From: Paraphysomonas bandaiensis
Taxonomy: Eukaryota; Chrysophyceae
Direction of reading: 5' to 3'
Assembly (NCBI GenBank): GCA_965644295.1
Contig: CBFFRP010000069.1
Span: 1-64,000 of the forward strand
Length of the DNA stretch: 64,000 nt
The notes beneath the pieces were generated by a model. That model was not told where the DNA came from. It did no database searches and worked only from the letters and a program-made list of their open reading frames with translations. Below are positions 9,424 to 20,794 of the stretch, piece after piece. The position numbers and the translations under genes were made by a program. Position 1 is the stretch's first letter. Each line of letters opens with the position of its first letter.

Positions 9424-12140
9424 ATGACAGACAGGATTGGACAGGTGTGGCAGGAAGGAGAAATACTCGCCAGCAGGTAATATTTTAGGTACCAGTTGAA
9501 TTTGGCAGCTAATAATAGTGTATAGAGGTCAGATTCACGATGCCCTCATGTGCTTTCAACAAGGTGTAAATATTCTTGAGCTCCAAAAATGTAGTGTATC
9601 ATACTGTGTTATATCGTCAGCGAAAGCACTTCTGCTAGTAGAATCAAAAAAGAATTACGAGACAAAAGGCTTGTAAGTATAAGCTGTACTTAGATGTATA
9701 GGTATGAAATATACCGTGGTGTAACTATATTCATCAGATCACAATCTGGTGCTAGAATCCCACAAATTCTAGGGGAAATATTGATGAAGGTTGAAAATCG
9801 CTTGTGATGACATGCGTAACATGTTGATAGCTAAACCAAAGTGTTGATAAAAATGTGGCGGTGCTTAGCAAGAATCCAGTCCTATCCCTGCAGTTGAGGC
9901 CCGGGTTTACGAAGAAAGATGTCAAGCGTGCCTACAAACAAGCTGCCCTTAAGTACCACCCAGGTGCGTGAGTGAGAATATTATTCTTAAGCCTCACAAC
10001 TGTGCTAGACAAAAATAAGGACCGCGACACGAGCTGTATATTCGCTGTTGTCCAGGCTGCTTACGAAGTGCTGCTAGCAACTGCCCCCTCTGATCCTCCA
10101 GCTCGAACTGCCTCTGCCATGGGTACAACGCCGTCACATCTTCATTCCAGTTTCCGACGACCGAGCAGTAGTAGGGGTGCTGTAGATCCCATCCATTCTA
10201 CCAAACGGCCACCAGAGACAAATGACGAGTCGAAAGAGAAGCAGCAGCCGAAACAGAAAACCCACCAAGAAGCCTCAGGTATTGCGCACATGTCGTCGGA
10301 TGAGCTCAGAGCGGCGCTGCGTAAGATCGGGGTACATCGACCATATTTCTATTCTTGTATAGTATCACCTCCTTTTTAGTTCGACCGGTTGGAGAGGGCT
10401 ACAAGAGAAGAGTTAATAAAGAAGTATCTAGCAGCGAAGTCTCATTTCGGTGGTCATGACACAAGTGCTGATGCCGGTGCTGGATGGCGCGCCAGGATGA
10501 ACGATGAGTTGCGCGAGAAACGCCAAAGAGAGAGAGAGGCATATTTTTGTTATTATTTTTATTCCTTTGATTCTGAATTCGCTTTACAGACGAGCAGTCG
10601 AAAGAAACAAGCCAAGGAGAGCGAGGCAGGGCATTCATCTGCAGATCGGAACAGACATGAGCGGGTGCAACGTATGAAGCTAGAGCTACCGCGTATGAGT
10701 ATTACTGAACTGCGACGTATGACGAACATATGGTAGGGGTAGAATATGCAGTCGTTTGTTCCTTATGTTTAGCTTGTAGCGGTATATCGACGGCGGGATT
10801 CATCGAGAAGCAAGACTTGCTCTCGGCGCTTTGTGCACACTATGGTATAGCGATAGGGGACTTAGTTTTCCCTAAAGAGAATCTAGAAAAGAGCAATGCC
10901 TCCCCGTGGTAAGTATTTCGGCATTACTGTCCTGTGGCTGTATGCACCACATGACCGATATTAAGTAGTACGAGTAAGAATGCAGAGTCTAGCAAGCCCA
11001 CTGACCCTGGGCCTATTCGACCGAATGAGAGAGTCAGTCTGGATAAGCTACGGCGTGTTATGCAGGCCAGGTTTGGATTCGTCCTTTTTGTAGAATTTTC
11101 TTACTTTTTCGAAGCGGGTGTACCTCCAGAGAAAGTATCAGCAACCGGGGTGAGTTACCTAAAACACAGGTTACCTCCGCTTCAAATGATGTGCCTCCTA
11201 CTGGGAGAAGCAAGTGTAGACCTTGTGCGGGCAATGTTTGGAGTGAGTAGTGCACTACATATACTCATTTTTTCTTATCCTTTCTGCAGCTCGTGAACGA
11301 CTCAAAGACATGGAACGAAAGGTAATGTTCCTCTCTGTGAAATGATAGTTTCATGAAAGTTTGTAGTTGCGAGGCAATCGACTAAAAAGGAACCCGACCC
11401 GTAGTAAACCTGTGACAGTAGATGAAGACGAAACACACATCGACCGCATGTTAGCTGAGGAGGAAAAAAAGTTCCAAAAATTCGAGGGCGTTGGAGCTAC
11501 AGCTACTGGCGTTAGGACAGCTCTTTCTCCCGTTTTTCCAGGGGCAGTTTTAGAAAGTGATAGCGACGACGACGAAATACAGTGGGTCTCACAGCAGGCT
11601 CCTTCGGGCAAGTCTATCTCTATCAATGGTGAAGATGTCTCCAACAAGTCTCCGAAATCAAGAAGCCCTCTGGATGAGGAACTATTCAATAGTATATACA
11701 TCCCTACGGGTGGTCTTAACTTAAATGTGGACGACATTTCCTCCAATGGCGAAACGAACAGCGATAGTGATGATGATGAGTCGGAGTTTGGCAACCCTGA
11801 TATATCTCCAGAACAGCTTAAGGCTATGAGGTTACGGCGCTTTGAGAGCAAGTTGTACAAGTCTTCTGTCAACGAGGCAGACGGTACGGAGACCTGGACA
11901 AAGAAGGAGGATCAGTTTGATAATAGCATAGATGTTACTTCATTTTTAAGCACATTAAACATTAACAAGCCGCTGCACGTGGGCGTTGCACTTCTGTCTG
12001 ATGATGATGACGATGAGGATATAGACGACGGTGCAAATGTTCCCCTCAAGAGATCTTCTCATAATTCAAGTAGACCTTCACTCGTTAGGCCATTGGACAA
12101 TTGCAGTCCGAGCGCAACCGCATGGATGGAACACCGCTGA
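9424..12140 (+). CDS. J-domain (DnaJ-like) protein, ten exons
   Basis: Exons 9424-9476, 9526-9672, 9869-9963, 10009-10331, 10380-10732, 10780-10908, 10969-11070, 11115-11242, 11290-11321 and 11367-12140 join in frame to about 711 aa. The N-terminal 65 residues look like a TPR-like helical pair (IHDALMCFQQGVNILELQK). The J domain follows at about residues 67-125 (FTKKDVKRAYKQAALKYH, then PDKN). Its HPD loop is completed across an intron, and helix IV is IFAVVQAAYEVL. Two SAP-like/helical modules come next (SSDELRAALRKIG...RATREELIKKYL; SITELRRM...FIEKQDLLSAL). The C-terminal 330 residues are acidic, Ser-rich and probably disordered. As a J protein it should stimulate an Hsp70; the client is unknown. 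Within exon 5 a 51-nt in-frame stretch, 10539-10589 (GC...CAG), could be an alternative GC-AG intron. Confidence 0.75.
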
Positions 12141-12488
12141 TGATTTTACTGCACCTATATGGTGCATCTCAAATGTTACTATATATATGTCTTACTGTAC
12201 TTTTATGTTTTTGATGTTTGTGTTTGCTTCTTTTTATATAATACGGTGCAGCTTTTGTGACAGTAATCTTGGTACAGCGCAACACAAGGAACACGAAATC
12301 TTGAGCAAAATAATATAATTTGCGTTCTGAAATTAGTAGTAATTTTCGTATTAAGTTATAAGGAAAGTATAAAACTTCGCTTCCTTAGCAGTTTTGTGAT
12401 CACTTAGTCAACGTTGAGTTTTGCTGTTTGTGAGCAATTAAATGTCGTAGTTTCTAAGATATTTGAATTATAACCGCTACTCAAAGAA
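12141..12488. other. intergenic, no gene seen
   Basis: AT-rich 3' flank of the J-protein gene up to the copia LTR. It ends with the 5-bp target site AAGAA (12484-12488) duplicated at 20182-20186. Confidence 0.5.
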
Positions 12489-12782
12489 TATTAGAATATG
12501 GATCTTATTCTAGTATATTCAGTATGTCACTTGAAGACAATGTACGAGAATACAGTGAAATATAGTGATGTACAAATGTTGTGATGATATTGAGAAACTG
12601 AAATAGGTTGACCTTTCAAGATATGTTCAGTAACGAGAGGTTCGCATATGTAGGATATTATGCAGGGATTATAATGAGTTAGTGTTGGTTATCACAACTT
12701 CGTGTAAACGATACTAATAAATCTATCTAGTCTTACGACAAATTCTCTCTGTGATCTAGTGTAAAATGAGCATTTCTCAATA
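12489..12782 (+). repeat. 5' LTR of the copia element
   Basis: 294 bp, TATTAGAATATGG...TTTCTCAATA. Contains the Gag start codon (ATG at 12766) 17 bp before its end. Confidence 0.92.
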
Positions 12783-14232
12783 TGGTAGCGAGCGAGGAGG
12801 AGAGAAGGAGGATAGAGGAGTAGTGCCACAGTTTAATGAGAGCAATGTTGAACAATGGGTTGAAGACTTCGAAACGTTCCTCATGAGGAAAGAGCAAAGT
12901 GAAGTAGCGGTGGAGCCACTACCGAAGGAGAGCGACTTCGGGGAACAGCCACTCACGTTAATGGAGGAGAAGTCTTACAGACAGGCTGTGAAGAAGTACT
13001 GGAAGGCGAATGCCATAGCGTATTCGTACTGTAGAGAGGCAGTGCAATCATCTTCGAAGGCGCTTCAGAAATTCCATCTTTTACATAAAGGGTTCAAGGC
13101 TGATGGAAGAGGAAGCAACAGGTTTAAGGCGCATATTATGATTGATGAGTTGAAGAAGTGCTTTGCTGGAGGGAAGCAAAACAAGATCAGTGAACTGTTG
13201 ACTCAGTATGGCTCTTTCCGTATGCGTCCGGAGGAGACTGCGAAGGACTATATAATACGGTTTGAAATACTGCTGAAAGAGCTACAGGAGCAGCAGCAGG
13301 ACATATCGGAGCTCTCAAAAATAACACGGTTACGAGAAGGTCTGTTGAATGAAGAATATGCTCCTCTGAATGTTGCTTTGTATTTGATGCCTGATGATGT
13401 TGATTATGCAACATTATCAAGGAAGATAGAACGGTATGATGATACCATTCCTGGAAGGATTGCGTTAGAGCGGAAACGCAAGAAGGTGGAGGAGCTGAAT
13501 TTCATTGAAAAGAGCAAACGGTCTCGAACGGAACGGGATAAGCGTAAGAAGGGCAACTGTAGATATTGCAGGAAAGAAGGAATTCCTCATAGCCATTCAA
13601 CTGAACAGTGCAGGAGGAAGCAGAGGAAGAAGGATGGAGAGATATCAGGGCAGCGTCCTGGAAGTGCTGAGTATACGGGATGCAGAAATTGCAAGTCTCT
13701 GGAACATCTTGCTGCTGATTGTCCAACGACGAAGAAAAAGCATTCTAGAAGAGGAGAGAAAGGGAAGAATCATGGTAGGAAGCCGGACAAAAGGCTGCTG
13801 ACAGTAGAGAATATACGGCGTGGAGAACCAGCTGATTTCTCTGATGAAGATGAAGCTAATATGATCGAGGATGTTATGAAATTGTCATGCAATATACATG
13901 AGACGAATATATGTAGTGTAAATGATGACATGCATTATACATATATTGACACCTGCTGTTCATCATCAATGTTCTTGATGAATGATGTGACCATGCTTGA
14001 CACTCATATGAATACATCAAAGGTGATAAACGGCTCTAAGAAGGGATCAGAGATTCATATCACAAGTGTGGGTTCCCGTGGAGCATGGAGAGACATAGAA
14101 ATTTCAGATCAGATCAATCGATGCCTGTGCTCCGGACGTAAGCTGAACGAAATGGGCTATCGATTCACGGTGTGGTATGGGATCCAAATTTATGACTGTA
14201 ATACTGGTGAACTGGTACTGGAGGACCCATGA
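12766..14232 (+). CDS. copia Gag with protease-like region
   Basis: 488 aa. Residues 20-240 form the helical Gag core. Basic stretches and two zinc-knuckle motifs follow: CRYCRKEG...H...C near residue 265, and a canonical C-x2-C-x4-H-x4-C (CRNCKSLEHLAADC) near residue 307. Further on, YIDTCCSSSMF (about residue 400) sits where copia proteases have D[ST]GAS; the Gly is replaced by Cys, which is odd. The start codon lies in the LTR and the reading frame runs through the primer site. The frame ends in a TGA that overlaps the next ATG (ATGA at 14229). The pol frame is -1 relative to it, so re-initiation or a frameshift mutation must be assumed. Confidence 0.85.
   Translation: MSISQYGSERGGEKEDRGVVPQFNESNVEQWVEDFETFLMRKEQSEVAVEPLPKESDFGEQPLTLMEEKSYRQAVKKYWKANAIAYSYCREAVQSSSKALQKFHLLHKGFKADGRGSNRFKAHIMIDELKKCFAGGKQNKISELLTQYGSFRMRPEETAKDYIIRFEILLKELQEQQQDISELSKITRLREGLLNEEYAPLNVALYLMPDDVDYATLSRKIERYDDTIPGRIALERKRKKVEELNFIEKSKRSRTERDKRKKGNCRYCRKEGIPHSHSTEQCRRKQRKKDGEISGQRPGSAEYTGCRNCKSLEHLAADCPTTKKKHSRRGEKGKNHGRKPDKRLLTVENIRRGEPADFSDEDEANMIEDVMKLSCNIHETNICSVNDDMHYTYIDTCCSSSMFLMNDVTMLDTHMNTSKVINGSKKGSEIHITSVGSRGAWRDIEISDQINRCLCSGRKLNEMGYRFTVWYGIQIYDCNTGELVLEDP
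12783..12792 (+). promoter_or_regulatory. primer binding site, initiator-Met tRNA type
   Basis: TGGTAGCGAG directly abuts the 5' LTR. TGGTAGCG is complementary to the 3' end of initiator Met tRNA, the primer used by yeast Ty1 (known from that family). Here the site lies inside the Gag reading frame (codons 6-9). Confidence 0.75.
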
Positions 14233-15172
14233 AGAATGGAATGACTGCAGTTCCAACTCAGCAGTTGTTGGAGCTTCCAGATGTGTCTACACCGAGTAAT
14301 TGTGAAGTAAATCTTAGCGATAGGACTGGTGAGGACGAGCTGGAGTTGCTGCATCGGAGAGCGGGTCACTTCAACAAACATGCTTTAGTGGAGGCACATA
14401 AGAGGATGCTCATCATGGGTACAGGGTTGAAACGAAAACACCTCACAGCCAAGGTACACAAAAATCAGTGTTTGTGTGATGTGTGTGCCAGGTCTAAGAT
14501 AACCCGAGTCAGCTTCCGAACGAAGGACGAGAATTCCGTTAGACCGAATTTTTCAGCAGATATCGCTGTGTACTTAAATTGTCCTGCTAGAGGAGGTGAG
14601 AGGTATGTGTTAAAGATAACGCATCATGCCAGCAAAATGTTCTGGGCGACGGGTTTAGTCCACAGAACTGGGGAAGCGGTCTTAGAAGTCTTCAAAGAGC
14701 TATTTAGAGGAGATGTTAAAAGGTACAAGCTCAAGATGGAGCACTATCATGCAGATGGTGCAGGAGAATTAATCAGTGAAGAGCTGCGTCAGTATCTTAG
14801 GACACAGGAGTGCTATCAACATACGTGGAGCTCAACAGACTCTCCAGAAATGAATGCCATAGAGGAGAGGAAGTTCAGAACTGCTGGAGAGATGACTCTT
14901 GCAATGCTAATCCAATCTGGACTGCCACCGCAATTTTGGCTGGATGCATACATGGCAGCCAGATATATTTTGATTCGATTGCCAACGAAAACAGATAAAG
15001 GGTATATGTCTCCTATAGAGTTTCTAACGGGCGAGCCTCCAAATTTGAGATATCTTAGGGTATGGGGGTGTCGAACTTATGTTCTTTCACCGAAGGCGGA
15101 TCGACGAAAGGATTGGGAGGATAAGGCTCTAGTTGGATATTTAATGGGTTACTCTGATGAGAAGGTAGGATA

Positions 15173-16384
15173 TTGAAAATCTGATTATTAAGAAGCGCAA
15201 GCTTGTGCGTTGCCGCGACCAACCTAACAACTCGCGCGACACTATGCATAACATGACTCTCATCTAGTTACTATTGCATGCACCGACAAGTGCTCAACTA
15301 TACAACACGATTTAGTTAGCTACATGGGCATACGACGAGTTGCGTGTTTAAGCCGGATCATACGCTCCTGCCCAATCTACTTGTCCTAACACAAACAACT
15401 TGCGGTCGGTGTCTTCGGCATATGTCTCCTGTATATGCGGCAGATCTTTAGGGCCCTCTTCAAGGTGGTGTTCACAGCAGCAGGTAGTCTGGAAGGGAGA
15501 ATAAAGTAGCTCTATAGCGCCGGGTCCTCCCACGGTCACGAAGCGGTCTCACTGGTGCAATTTTGCACACTGACGCATGAAACAGACATCTACCAAAATC
15601 TGTTACAAATTCAAGCTGACTCCAATGTCTTCCCTCCATTGTGTGCACTCATCCAGCACATGCATCCACCTTGCACTCTTCTCCCGAGTGACTTACACTA
15701 GTAGGAAACCGTGCACCTTCCCCGCTCGGATGAAAACCTACTAAGCAAGAATAACATAAAAGCACCACAAATGTACCTGACACTGCTTGGAGAACAGTGC
15801 CAGAGTCTTGATATAATCTCAATGACCTGGGTCAGGAGAAACCAAGACTAGGCAGTAGACGTGTGAGAAGACATGACAGGTCTAATCACATCATTGCCAT
15901 TGCCATGCATCCATGAGGAAAGTTTGACGCATTACCTCGGTCATTGGCCACATAGATACCGAATAATGTGAACTCATACCCAGCATCAATCACTCAAAGC
16001 AAACGCAGGGAGCAAGCAGAATGTTGTTATACCTGACATCTGCTGACTTCAGGTGTTTTGAGTTCTTAAGGTGAACATCCCGGATGCTTAACTTCAGCAG
16101 GCAGCCCAATACCCCGGTTACCCTTCTGGTGGGCCCTGTGTCCCGGATGCCCTTGAGGTGGGCCCATTCCCGGATGCCTGTTTATTCGTCAGGGCCCAAA
16201 GACGTCTACACAAGTGACACTTATTAGTGTCCCTTGTACCACACAAGCATTTGGCTATGAGTGGGCAGAACAATATATCTGCTGACTATATAATATGCGG
16301 CTCACGTTAGTTTCCCGGAGAAATATCTCCGGTACTTATCCCCCAGAACACCACGAAAAGGTGCGAGTCCGACTTTGTTGAGGG
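15173..16384 (-). mobile_element. long CR element inserted in copia pol
   Basis: Flanked by a perfect 15-bp target duplication TGAGAAGGTAGGATA (15158-15172, 16385-16399). Removing one copy restores the pol frame across the junction. On the plus strand it begins TTGAAAATCTGATTATTA and ends GACTTTGTTGAGGG; the sense strand is minus. Beyond the blocks shared with the short CR copies (16000-16384) it has about 800 bp of private sequence. One minus frame there (15348-15539, with HIQETYAEDTDRKLFVLGQ) looks protein-like, but I do not recognise it. Confidence 0.85.
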
Positions 16385-17629
16385 TGAGAAGGTAGGATAC
16401 CATGTATATCTTCCTGAATCAAACAAGGTGGTGACTACAGTCCATATATTGACTGATGAGTCAACGCCATCACGATCAGAGAAGTATTTCGCAGAGATTG
16501 ATGCTCTTCGAGTGCGGGAGGCCGCTAGACCCAAGCTTGCATCCGACTATGTCAGCTTAGAAGGAACGTATCATATTGATGATGAGGACGGACTTCTGTA
16601 TAAGACAACAAGAGTTGTAGAACGTAAGGGTGTGATTGTAGCATACCGTTCACTTGTTACTGCAGGTCGCGAGCATATAGAGCACCGGGTGCCTATACAC
16701 GTCGAAGACGTGGTGCGTATGACTGCAGAAACCCCCGGGAATACCGGGTACATAGGAAAGGGGGACGCCCTGAGTACTACGCCAGCCAGGGAGCTGGACC
16801 AGGGAAGACCTGGAGGGTTCCAGGAGAGTCCTGACCCAACCTGTCAACAGACAGTCGTGAGGTTGCAGACCTCGACAGACCGTGGGTCTGGGGATGCGAG
16901 CGGGGCTCCTCCCACACCGCAAGATTTGCGGGCTCAGGATGAGCAAGGTATGGGTTCGTATATATCTACTAGACGACCTATTGAACTAGATGGTGATGGT
17001 CGTGTACGGCGGAAACGGCTACAGCGTAGGTTGGCGAACGCATCGGTGTTAGGAGAAATAAATATGGTTGAGGTGCCAGATGCATGCACTGTTAACTTTA
17101 AACATGCAGAGTTTCAACATGATGACTTTAAGATACCAGACTCCTATGCTGAAGCGGAGAGATCTCCACAGTACATGAAGTGGCGAGAAGCTCGGAAGGT
17201 GGAGAAGACCTCACTACTGAAGAGACGTGTCTTAAAGATTGTGCGGACTCCACGGGGAGTGAAGTTGGTGCGAGCAAAGTATGTTCACACGGTGAAGAGA
17301 GACCTTCTGGGGAATGTAGTCAAGTATAAGGCGCGGCTGGTTGCATTAGGGAATCTACAAGAAAAAACGGAGGAGGAGCAGTCCACGTTTGCTCCAGTGG
17401 TCAAAGGAATAACCATTCGACTGGTCCTCGCGATTGCGTTTATGTTCCATATGCATGTACATCAGTTGGATGTATCATCAGCGTTTTGTTATGCCGATCT
17501 TGAAGAGGATGTTTATATGGCACCTCCACCTGATGAAGAGTTGCCAGCGGGGTGGTGTTTTCAATTGATCAAGGCCTTATATGGTTTGCGGTCATCACCG
17601 AGGCAGTGGAACAAGCATATTGACAAGTT

Positions 17630-18321
17630 TATCAAATCGTTACATTTTACTGCTTGCATTTTAGATACATGCTTGTATATGCGATGGAGTAATGGTCAAT
17701 TGCACTTATTGCTGATATATGTTGATGATATTATCATTGCATCTGCTGATCTCACCTACTTAGAAAGTGTTAAACGTAGGTTCTGCGAAACGTTTGAAAT
17801 GCACGATCTGGGTGTGTGCAAACGGTTTCTGAATATCAGAATCACGAGAGGCGAGGACTGGTACATGTTAGATCAATCGGAATATGCCAAGAATATTGTA
17901 AAGAAATTCAGTTCGTTTATGGGAAAGAGCAGTAAGAATAAGGAGACTCCACTACCTACCAATGTTCAGGATTTGTTGACAGATCAACGTGAGCTGACGG
18001 AGGAGCAGAAGCAGTGGGTCGAATCATTTCCGTATAGAGGAATTATTGGAGCGGTATTGCATTTGGCGATTCACACTAGACCTGATCTGGCTTACGCTGT
18101 GGGGTTATTGGCTCGATTTAGTACTTCTCCAACATATGCGACTTGCAGATTAGCTATTCATTTGTTGAAATATTTACGTGGTACCGTTGATAAGGGAATC
18201 AGATTCAGTGGGAGTGAGTTTGATTTACATGTATTCAGTGATTCAGACTGGGCTGGGGATAGGATGACTCGGCGGTCCACAACGGGATACATCGTGTTTT
18301 TATGTGCGGGCGCATTGGCCT
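17630..18321 (+). repeat. 692-bp direct duplication inside pol, copy 1
   Basis: Identical, as far as I can see, to 18587-19278 (constant offset 957). It covers the RT 3' half and the start of RNase H. Confidence 0.93.
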
Positions 18322-18586
18322 AAACTGTTCATTTTGTTCAGCGAACCGCTGCTGAAGGAACTCCATAATGTTTGGAACCTCTTCTTCCGAACTCATAATC
18401 GACAATAAGAATAAACAATGTTTCTTTCTATCCGACTAAAGTATTAATACTGTAATCTTTCTGATGAGAAAGACCGTGTTTACAACGTTCTAAGAATTTA
18501 AAGTGCTTCCCAAACCGAGAATACACTGTCCAGAACACCAAACCGGTGAAACTGCCTCCTAACACAAGCAAACCGCGAGTATAGCA
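18322..18586. other. 265-bp unrelated insert between the pol duplications
   Basis: AACTGTTCATTTTGTTCAGC... has no copia similarity and no good frame. It separates the two identical 692-bp pol segments. Source unknown. Confidence 0.7.
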
Positions 18587-19278
18587 TATCAAATCGTTAC
18601 ATTTTACTGCTTGCATTTTAGATACATGCTTGTATATGCGATGGAGTAATGGTCAATTGCACTTATTGCTGATATATGTTGATGATATTATCATTGCATC
18701 TGCTGATCTCACCTACTTAGAAAGTGTTAAACGTAGGTTCTGCGAAACGTTTGAAATGCACGATCTGGGTGTGTGCAAACGGTTTCTGAATATCAGAATC
18801 ACGAGAGGCGAGGACTGGTACATGTTAGATCAATCGGAATATGCCAAGAATATTGTAAAGAAATTCAGTTCGTTTATGGGAAAGAGCAGTAAGAATAAGG
18901 AGACTCCACTACCTACCAATGTTCAGGATTTGTTGACAGATCAACGTGAGCTGACGGAGGAGCAGAAGCAGTGGGTCGAATCATTTCCGTATAGAGGAAT
19001 TATTGGAGCGGTATTGCATTTGGCGATTCACACTAGACCTGATCTGGCTTACGCTGTGGGGTTATTGGCTCGATTTAGTACTTCTCCAACATATGCGACT
19101 TGCAGATTAGCTATTCATTTGTTGAAATATTTACGTGGTACCGTTGATAAGGGAATCAGATTCAGTGGGAGTGAGTTTGATTTACATGTATTCAGTGATT
19201 CAGACTGGGCTGGGGATAGGATGACTCGGCGGTCCACAACGGGATACATCGTGTTTTTATGTGCGGGCGCATTGGCCT
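18587..19278 (+). repeat. 692-bp direct duplication inside pol, copy 2
   Basis: Second copy; it continues without interruption into the rest of RNase H (WQSKLQTTVATSSVESEYM). Confidence 0.93.
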
Positions 19279-19887
19279 GGCAGTCCAAGCTTCAGACCAC
19301 AGTTGCGACTTCGAGCGTGGAATCTGAGTATATGGCGGAGTATGCGGCTATGCAAGAACTGGTGTGGCTTCGGGGGGTGTTCAAGGAGCTCGGACTCTTG
19401 GTAGCGAAGCCGACTCCATTCTTTATGGATAGTAAGAGTGCAAAGGATCTTTCAGAGAATCCAGTGTATCATAAGAGGTCGAAGCATATTGACATCACAA
19501 GTATCACTGGATAAGAGAACATGTTAATGGAAAATTTCCTACAGCAAAGTGGATTCATGTATCTACGGATGATATGGCGGCTGATATTTTTACAAAGGCG
19601 TTGTCCACGAAGATCTTCAGTCGTCATGAGAAAACGATTACCGGGGTTAAGAGGAGTGTGTCTAACAGTGTGGAGGAGCAGCAGAAGAAACGACCCCGAA
19701 GAGGTTAAAGGTGTGTTTTAGTGGGTGAAAATCCCACATAACCGTATATCTAGTTGACTGCTAGATATATATGTATCTTTAAAAGATTTCACATCTGTTT
19801 TTACCTATGGGACTAGATAGTCATAGCATTATCAGATTATTGTGATCACTGTTGTTTTATCTCACTGCATTCTACATTGAGTGGGAG

Positions 19888-20181
19888 TATTAGAATATGG
19901 ATCTTATTCTAGTATATTCAGTATGTCACTTGAAGACAATGTACGAGAATACAGTGAAATATAGTGATGTACAAATGTTGTGATGATATTGAGAAACTGA
20001 AATAGGTTGACCTTTCAAGATATGTTCAGTAACGAGAGGTTCGCATATGTAGGATATTATGCAGGGATTATAATGAGTTAGTGTTGGTTATCACAACTTC
20101 GTGTAAACGATACTAATAAATCTATCTAGTCTTACGACAAATTCTCTCTGTGATCTAGTGTAAAATGAGCATTTCTCAATA
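19888..20181 (+). repeat. 3' LTR of the copia element
   Basis: 294 bp, same sequence as the 5' LTR by eye; followed by the target duplication AAGAA at 20182-20186. Confidence 0.92.
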
Positions 20182-20436
20182 AAGAATACAGTAGACAGTA
20201 GTAGCTAACCTTATTATGAGAACCAATGATTAATGATATGATTATGATATATATGTCTTATAATTTTTTCCTTAAAGTGTTTATCTAAGTTTTCGTACTA
20301 AGTTCAACTACTACTAATTATGTCGTTTTCTAACAGTCATTGACAAAGATACTTTGCTTATCTGCTATCTACTTGGCTCCATATTCTCACGATTAATCCA
20401 GGGCCTGGTAACCGTTAAAGGTAATAAAAGTACGGA

Positions 20437-20690
20437 AGATATTTCTCTGGGAAACTAACTTGAGCCGCATATTATATTCGCAATAGGTGTGTAGGAGTCA
20501 GAACGAATGTAGCAAAACAATTTAACTTACTAGTGCTTAACTCTGACATCCTACTATACTCAACGCTACCAAAGCTGCTTGTGCGTCACCACAAGTACCA
20601 AGGTGCAACCACTTTTGCTCTATCACTCAAACGCAGTGAGCGAGCAGAATGTTGATACACCTGACATCTACTAACTTCATTTACTACTAA
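20437..20690. mobile_element. rearranged CR element remnant
   Basis: A short sense piece of the CR head (GAAGATATTTCTCTGGGAAA, GAGCCGCATATTATA) is joined to an antisense piece of its tail half (GGAGTCAGAACGAATGTAGC, GCTGCTTGTGCGTCACC, AGCAGAATGTTGATACACCT). An old composite or a deletion between opposed copies. Confidence 0.7.
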
Positions 20691-20794
20691 GTTGTCAATA
20701 TATTTCAGCTCCTATAATTTCATTTATCCTTCTCTTGGTGAATGTAATTTCCCGAGCACCCCCTGGAAGAAAAGATTCGTACTCCAGCCAACTT

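Larger units (their letters stand above)
14229..19708 (+). pseudogene. copia integrase-RT-RNase H (pol), disrupted
   Basis: Segment 1 (14229-15172) has the HHCC zinc region (H-x4-H in LLHRRAGHFN, C-x2-C in CLCDVC). It also has an integrase core with D in SADIAV, D in HADGAGE and E in NAIEERK. Segment 2 (16400-18320) has the copia RT with QLDVSSAFCYADLEEDVYM and YVDDIII, and it enters RNase H (DSDWAGD). Segment 3 (18587-19500) repeats the RT 3' part and finishes RNase H (SSVESEYM, KHIDI). A one-base loss after KHIDI near 19496 shifts the tail, whose frame (KYHWIREHV...) ends at 19708. It is broken by the inserted CR element, the duplication and this frameshift. RNase H lacks nothing by motif in the third segment. 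Confidence 0.9.
12489..20181 (+). mobile_element. Ty1/copia LTR retrotransposon (recent but broken)
   Basis: Bounded by 294-bp LTRs that I read as identical (12489-12782, 19888-20181), with TATT...AATA ends and a 5-bp target duplication AAGAA. Order: LTR, primer site, Gag with zinc knuckle and protease-like region, integrase, reverse transcriptase, RNase H, purine tract GAGTGGGAG (19879-19887), LTR. Integrase before RT defines the copia superfamily. Identical LTRs imply a young insertion. Yet pol carries a 1,212-bp element (15173-16384), a 692-bp duplication around a 265-bp insert, and a one-base frameshift near 19496. The copy cannot code for a full pol. Confidence 0.95.

Noticed and set aside
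16355-16375. Possible tRNA B box (GGTGCGAGTCC) in the CR element
   Set aside because: It lies antisense near the sense 5' end, no A box or cloverleaf could be folded, and TTTT follows early on the sense strand. Not enough to call a tRNA-derived head.
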